Made by a program: the position numbers and the translations under genes. A stretch of 64,000 nt of DNA from Desulforamulus ruminis DSM 2154. Lineage in GTDB: Bacteria; Bacillota; Desulfotomaculia; Desulfotomaculales; Desulfotomaculaceae. Below are positions 62,009 to 64,000 of this stretch, piece by piece. The DNA lies in contig NC_015589.1 of assembly GCF_000215085.1 (NCBI RefSeq), positions 1,240,001 through 1,304,000 on the forward strand. Reading direction: 5' to 3'. Each line of letters opens with the position of its first letter. Positions within the stretch are counted from its first letter, which is position 1. The notes beneath the pieces were generated by a model. It made no database searches. It had not been told where the DNA came from and saw only the letters and a program-made list of their open reading frames with translations.

Positions 62009-62218
62009 CCTTTGGGGTAATTCTCAAGGGTTCTGTTGTTGGCCTCATAGGCACTGCTTTGGGGTCTAGTTGCTAGACTGATAAGTAGTGCTTTAGGGTC
62101 CAGTTGTTAGCTTCATAAGCACCGGGGTAGAGGTGTCTTCTACAGGACCCATAAGCAGTACCCCCTGAGTCTAACAACTGGACACATAAGGATGTCCCCC
62201 TAGTCAGGACCCCAAAGG
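62009..62218. repeat. Near-palindromic element with 35-bp periodicity between purC and purS
   Basis: A motif CATAAGCA or a variant recurs at 62046, 62080, 62114, 62150 and 62185, a spacing of 34-36 bases. Units 1 and 2 are direct repeats (GTCTAGTTGCTAG at 62064; GTCCAGTTGTTAG at 62098). Unit 4 carries the exact inverse CTAACAACTGGAC (62171-62183), so it can pair with either unit 1 or unit 2. The outer arms CCTTTGGGGT (62009-62018) and ACCCCAAAGG (62209-62218) are perfect inverse copies. No gene or known RNA class was recognised. Confidence 0.8.
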
Positions 62219-62267
62219 AATACCCTTAAGTCTAAGAAACACTAAATATAAAAAAGGAGGGTTTCGG

Positions 62268-62516
62268 ATGTATCAAGCCAAGATTTACGTAACCCTTAGG
62301 AAAAGTGTGCTGGATCCCCAGGGAAGCGTGGTACGCAAGTCACTGTACGCTCTGGGCTGGAAAAACGTTCCTGAAGTTCGTATTGGCCGTTACATGGTTG
62401 TGGATCTGGAAGTAGCCGATCGCAGCGAGGCTGAAAATCAGGTAAAGGACATGTGCGATAAATTGCTGGTGAACCCGGTGATTGAGGATTATACTTTTGA
62501 ACTGGTGGAGGTGTAA
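62268..62516 (+). CDS. purS: FGAM synthase subunit PurS
   Basis: PurS is the small subunit that links PurQ and PurL. The 82-residue product has the family pattern YQAKIYVTLRKSVLDPQGSV, LYALGWKNVPEVRIGRYM and DMCDKLLVNPVIEDY. AAAAGGAGGG precedes the ATG. It is three bases before purQ. Confidence 0.95.
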   Translation: MYQAKIYVTLRKSVLDPQGSVVRKSLYALGWKNVPEVRIGRYMVVDLEVADRSEAENQVKDMCDKLLVNPVIEDYTFELVEV

Positions 62517-62519
62517 AGG

Positions 62520-63221
62520 GTGAAATTTGGGGTGGTGGTTTTCCCCGGCTCCAATTGTGACGCCGATTGCCTTCACGCTGTCAAAACCGTAACCGGACAG
62601 CCGGCGGAATATATTTGGCATAAGTCCGGCAGTGTGGAAGGTTTTGATTGCATTATCCTGCCCGGGGGTTTTTCCTACGGGGACTACTTAAGGTGCGGGG
62701 CGGTGGCCCGGTTTTCTCCGGTGATGACTCCGGTGATCGAGTTCGCGAAAAAAGGCGGCCTGGTGATCGGTATTTGTAATGGTTTCCAGGTGCTAACCGA
62801 GGCAGGACTGCTGCCCGGAGCTCTGCACAGAAATAAAGAGCTGCAGTTTTTGTGTCATGATGTTTTTCTGCGGGTGGAGAATGCCTCCCTTCCCTTTACC
62901 TGTACGGCCAGGGAAGGAGAGGTAATCAAAGTTCCCATCGCTCACGGTGAGGGAAATTATTTTGCTGATGCCGAGACCTTGCAGCAGTTGGAAGAAAATA
63001 AACAGGTGGTTTTCCGCTACTGCGATGCCCAGGGAGAGGTAACACCGGAGGTCAATCCCAACGGTTCCGCCAATCACATTGCCGGCATCTGCAATCAACA
63101 GGGCAATGTTCTGGGCATGATGCCTCACCCGGAACGCTGTGCCGAAAAGGATTTGGGGAATACCGACGGCCAGTTGATTTTTAAATCCCTGCTGGATTTC
63201 TGGCAAAGGAGGTGCGGCTAG
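62520..63221 (+). CDS. purQ: FGAM synthase glutaminase PurQ
   Basis: PurQ provides ammonia for FGAM synthesis. The 233-residue product is a class I glutamine amidotransferase: [26 protein letters not shown], the nucleophile Cys in [14 protein letters not shown] and His/Glu in [10 protein letters not shown]. The start is GTG 62520, with GGAGGTG upstream in purS. It is followed by purL without a gap. Confidence 0.97.
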   Translation: MKFGVVVFPGSNCDADCLHAVKTVTGQPAEYIWHKSGSVEGFDCIILPGGFSYGDYLRCGAVARFSPVMTPVIEFAKKGGLVIGICNGFQVLTEAGLLPGALHRNKELQFLCHDVFLRVENASLPFTCTAREGEVIKVPIAHGEGNYFADAETLQQLEENKQVVFRYCDAQGEVTPEVNPNGSANHIAGICNQQGNVLGMMPHPERCAEKDLGNTDGQLIFKSLLDFWQRRCG

Positions 63222-64000
63222 ATGGACCCTAAAGTTTGGCGCGAAATGGGCCTCACCGAGGATGAATATGAAAAAATTAAACAAATACTGGGCCGGGAGC
63301 CCAACTATGTGGAAGTGGGTATTTTTGCGGTCATGTGGTCGGAGCACTGCAGTTATAAAACGTCCCGTCCGGCTTTAAAAACCCTGCCTACGGAAGGTAC
63401 GGCCATTTTACAGGGACCCGGCGAAAATGCCGGTGTTGTGGATATTGGCGATGGACAGGCGGTGGTTTTTAAAATTGAGAGCCATAACCACCCTTCGGCC
63501 ATTGAACCCTATCAAGGTGCCGCCACCGGCGTGGGAGGCATTTTGCGGGATATTTTCACCATGGGCGCCCGGCCGGTTGCCGTATTGGACAGTTTGCGCT
63601 TCGGCGAGCTGAACCATCCCCGGGTACGTTACCTGTTTGACGGCGTGGTATCCGGCATCAGCGGCTACGGCAACTGCATCGGCGTGCCCACGGTGGGCGG
63701 CGAGGTTTATTTTTCCGACAGTTATAAGGACAACTGCCTGGTCAATGTTATGTGTGTGGGTTTAATTGACCAGAAGGATATTAAAAGGGGCGTGGCTTCC
63801 GGTATCGGCAATCCGGTGATGGTAGTGGGCGCTAAAACCGGCCGGGACGGCATCCACGGGGCCACCTTTGCTTCCGAGGAATTATCCGCAGAAGCGGCGG
63901 AAAGACGCCCGGCGGTGCAGGTGGGAGATCCCTTTATGGAAAAGCTCTTGCTGGAGGCCTGCCTGGAGGTAATTAAAACCGGTTATGTGGTAGGCATCCA
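63222..64000 (+). CDS. purL: FGAM synthase large subunit PurL, N-terminal part
   Basis: The gene starts at ATG 63222, directly after the purQ stop, with AAAGGAGG 7-8 bases upstream, and runs past the window end. The visible 259 codons are the small-type PurL without fused Pur[33 protein letters not shown] (substrate loop), [20 protein letters not shown] and [17 protein letters not shown] and FGAR are the substrates. The rest is not in the window. Confidence 0.96.
   Translation, partial: MDPKVWREMGLTEDEYEKIKQILGREPNYVEVGIFAVMWSEHCSYKTSRPALKTLPTEGTAILQGPGENAGVVDIGDGQAVVFKIESHNHPSAIEPYQGAATGVGGILRDIFTMGARPVAVLDSLRFGELNHPRVRYLFDGVVSGISGYGNCIGVPTVGGEVYFSDSYKDNCLVNVMCVGLIDQKDIKRGVASGIGNPVMVVGAKTGRDGIHGATFASEELSAEAAERRPAVQVGDPFMEKLLLEACLEVIKTGYVVGI

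Noticed and set aside
62002-62267. CRISPR array for the 35-bp periodic repeat
   Set aside because: Units are contiguous and diverged, there are no unique spacers, and part of the units is inverted.

Overview
The window is a Gram-positive, B. subtilis-style motility and chemotaxis region followed by a purine metabolism locus. Strong AGGAGG ribosome sites, frequent GTG and TTG starts, FliY, CheC and CheD, the FliW/CsrA pair, three-component PurS/PurQ/PurL and a purE operon without purK all point to an anaerobic Firmicute. The gene order suggests the Desulfotomaculum/Desulforamulus group, but that assignment is inferred from memory of gene order and was not tested.

Layout. (1) 1-8190: end of cheW, cheA, cheB, then a sigma-28 controlled late operon flgM-flgN-flgK-flgL-(FlaG-like), and the flagellin gene with its own sigma-28 promoter, a structured leader and a terminator. 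(2) 8213-19321: an AT-rich flagellin modification island. It holds a Maf-type glycosyltransferase, an unknown small gene, a full pseudaminic acid pathway (pseB, pseC, spsF-type cytidylyltransferase, pseG, pseH, pseI), a frameshifted formyltransferase, a PIG-L deacetylase, and a FliB-like flagellin lysine methylase. (3) 19527-24203: sigma-28 promoter, a very large fliD, csrA and fliW on the minus strand, then fliS, a FliT-like gene and flaG. (4) 24211-26307: a HepT/MntA toxin-antitoxin pair (minus strand, hepT frameshifted) and a DegT-fold aminotransferase homologue whose PLP lysine is replaced by glutamine. (5) 26710-52009: the long fla/che operon, flgB-flgC-fliE-fliF-fliG-fliH-fliI-fliJ-fliK-flgD-(flagellar operon protein)-flgE-fliL-(FliN-like)-fliO-fliP-fliQ-fliR-flhB-flhA-flhF-flhG-ycgR-fliA-flgF-flgG-cheD-cheR-cheC-cheY-fliM-fliY, ended by a strong terminator. 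(6) 52042-57451: small house-keeping and unknown genes (DUF1015-like fragment, MazG-like, outer-surface protein, hpt, guaA, a 40-residue membrane protein, LysM protein). (7) 57658-64000: a sigma-A promoter, a tandem guanine plus ykkC-type (probably PRPP) riboswitch, one shared terminator, then a purine permease and purE-purB-purC-purS-purQ-purL, with an unexplained near-palindromic element between purC and purS.

How it works together. The fla/che operon builds the basal body, export gate, switch and chemotaxis core, and makes sigma-28 (fliA). FlgM holds sigma-28 until the hook is done; sigma-28 then reads flgMNKL, hag, fliD and probably fliS. CsrA is expected to bind the hag leader and to be titrated by FliW. 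The island is expected to decorate flagellin with a pseudaminic acid derivative and methyl groups before or during export. The purine block is controlled by guanine and probably PRPP.

Most notable: the tandem riboswitch in front of a permease-led pur operon, the 35-bp-periodic inverted element between purC and purS, the lysine-less DegT protein, two single-base homopolymer frameshifts at A8 tracts, and a composition switch inside the flagellin gene.
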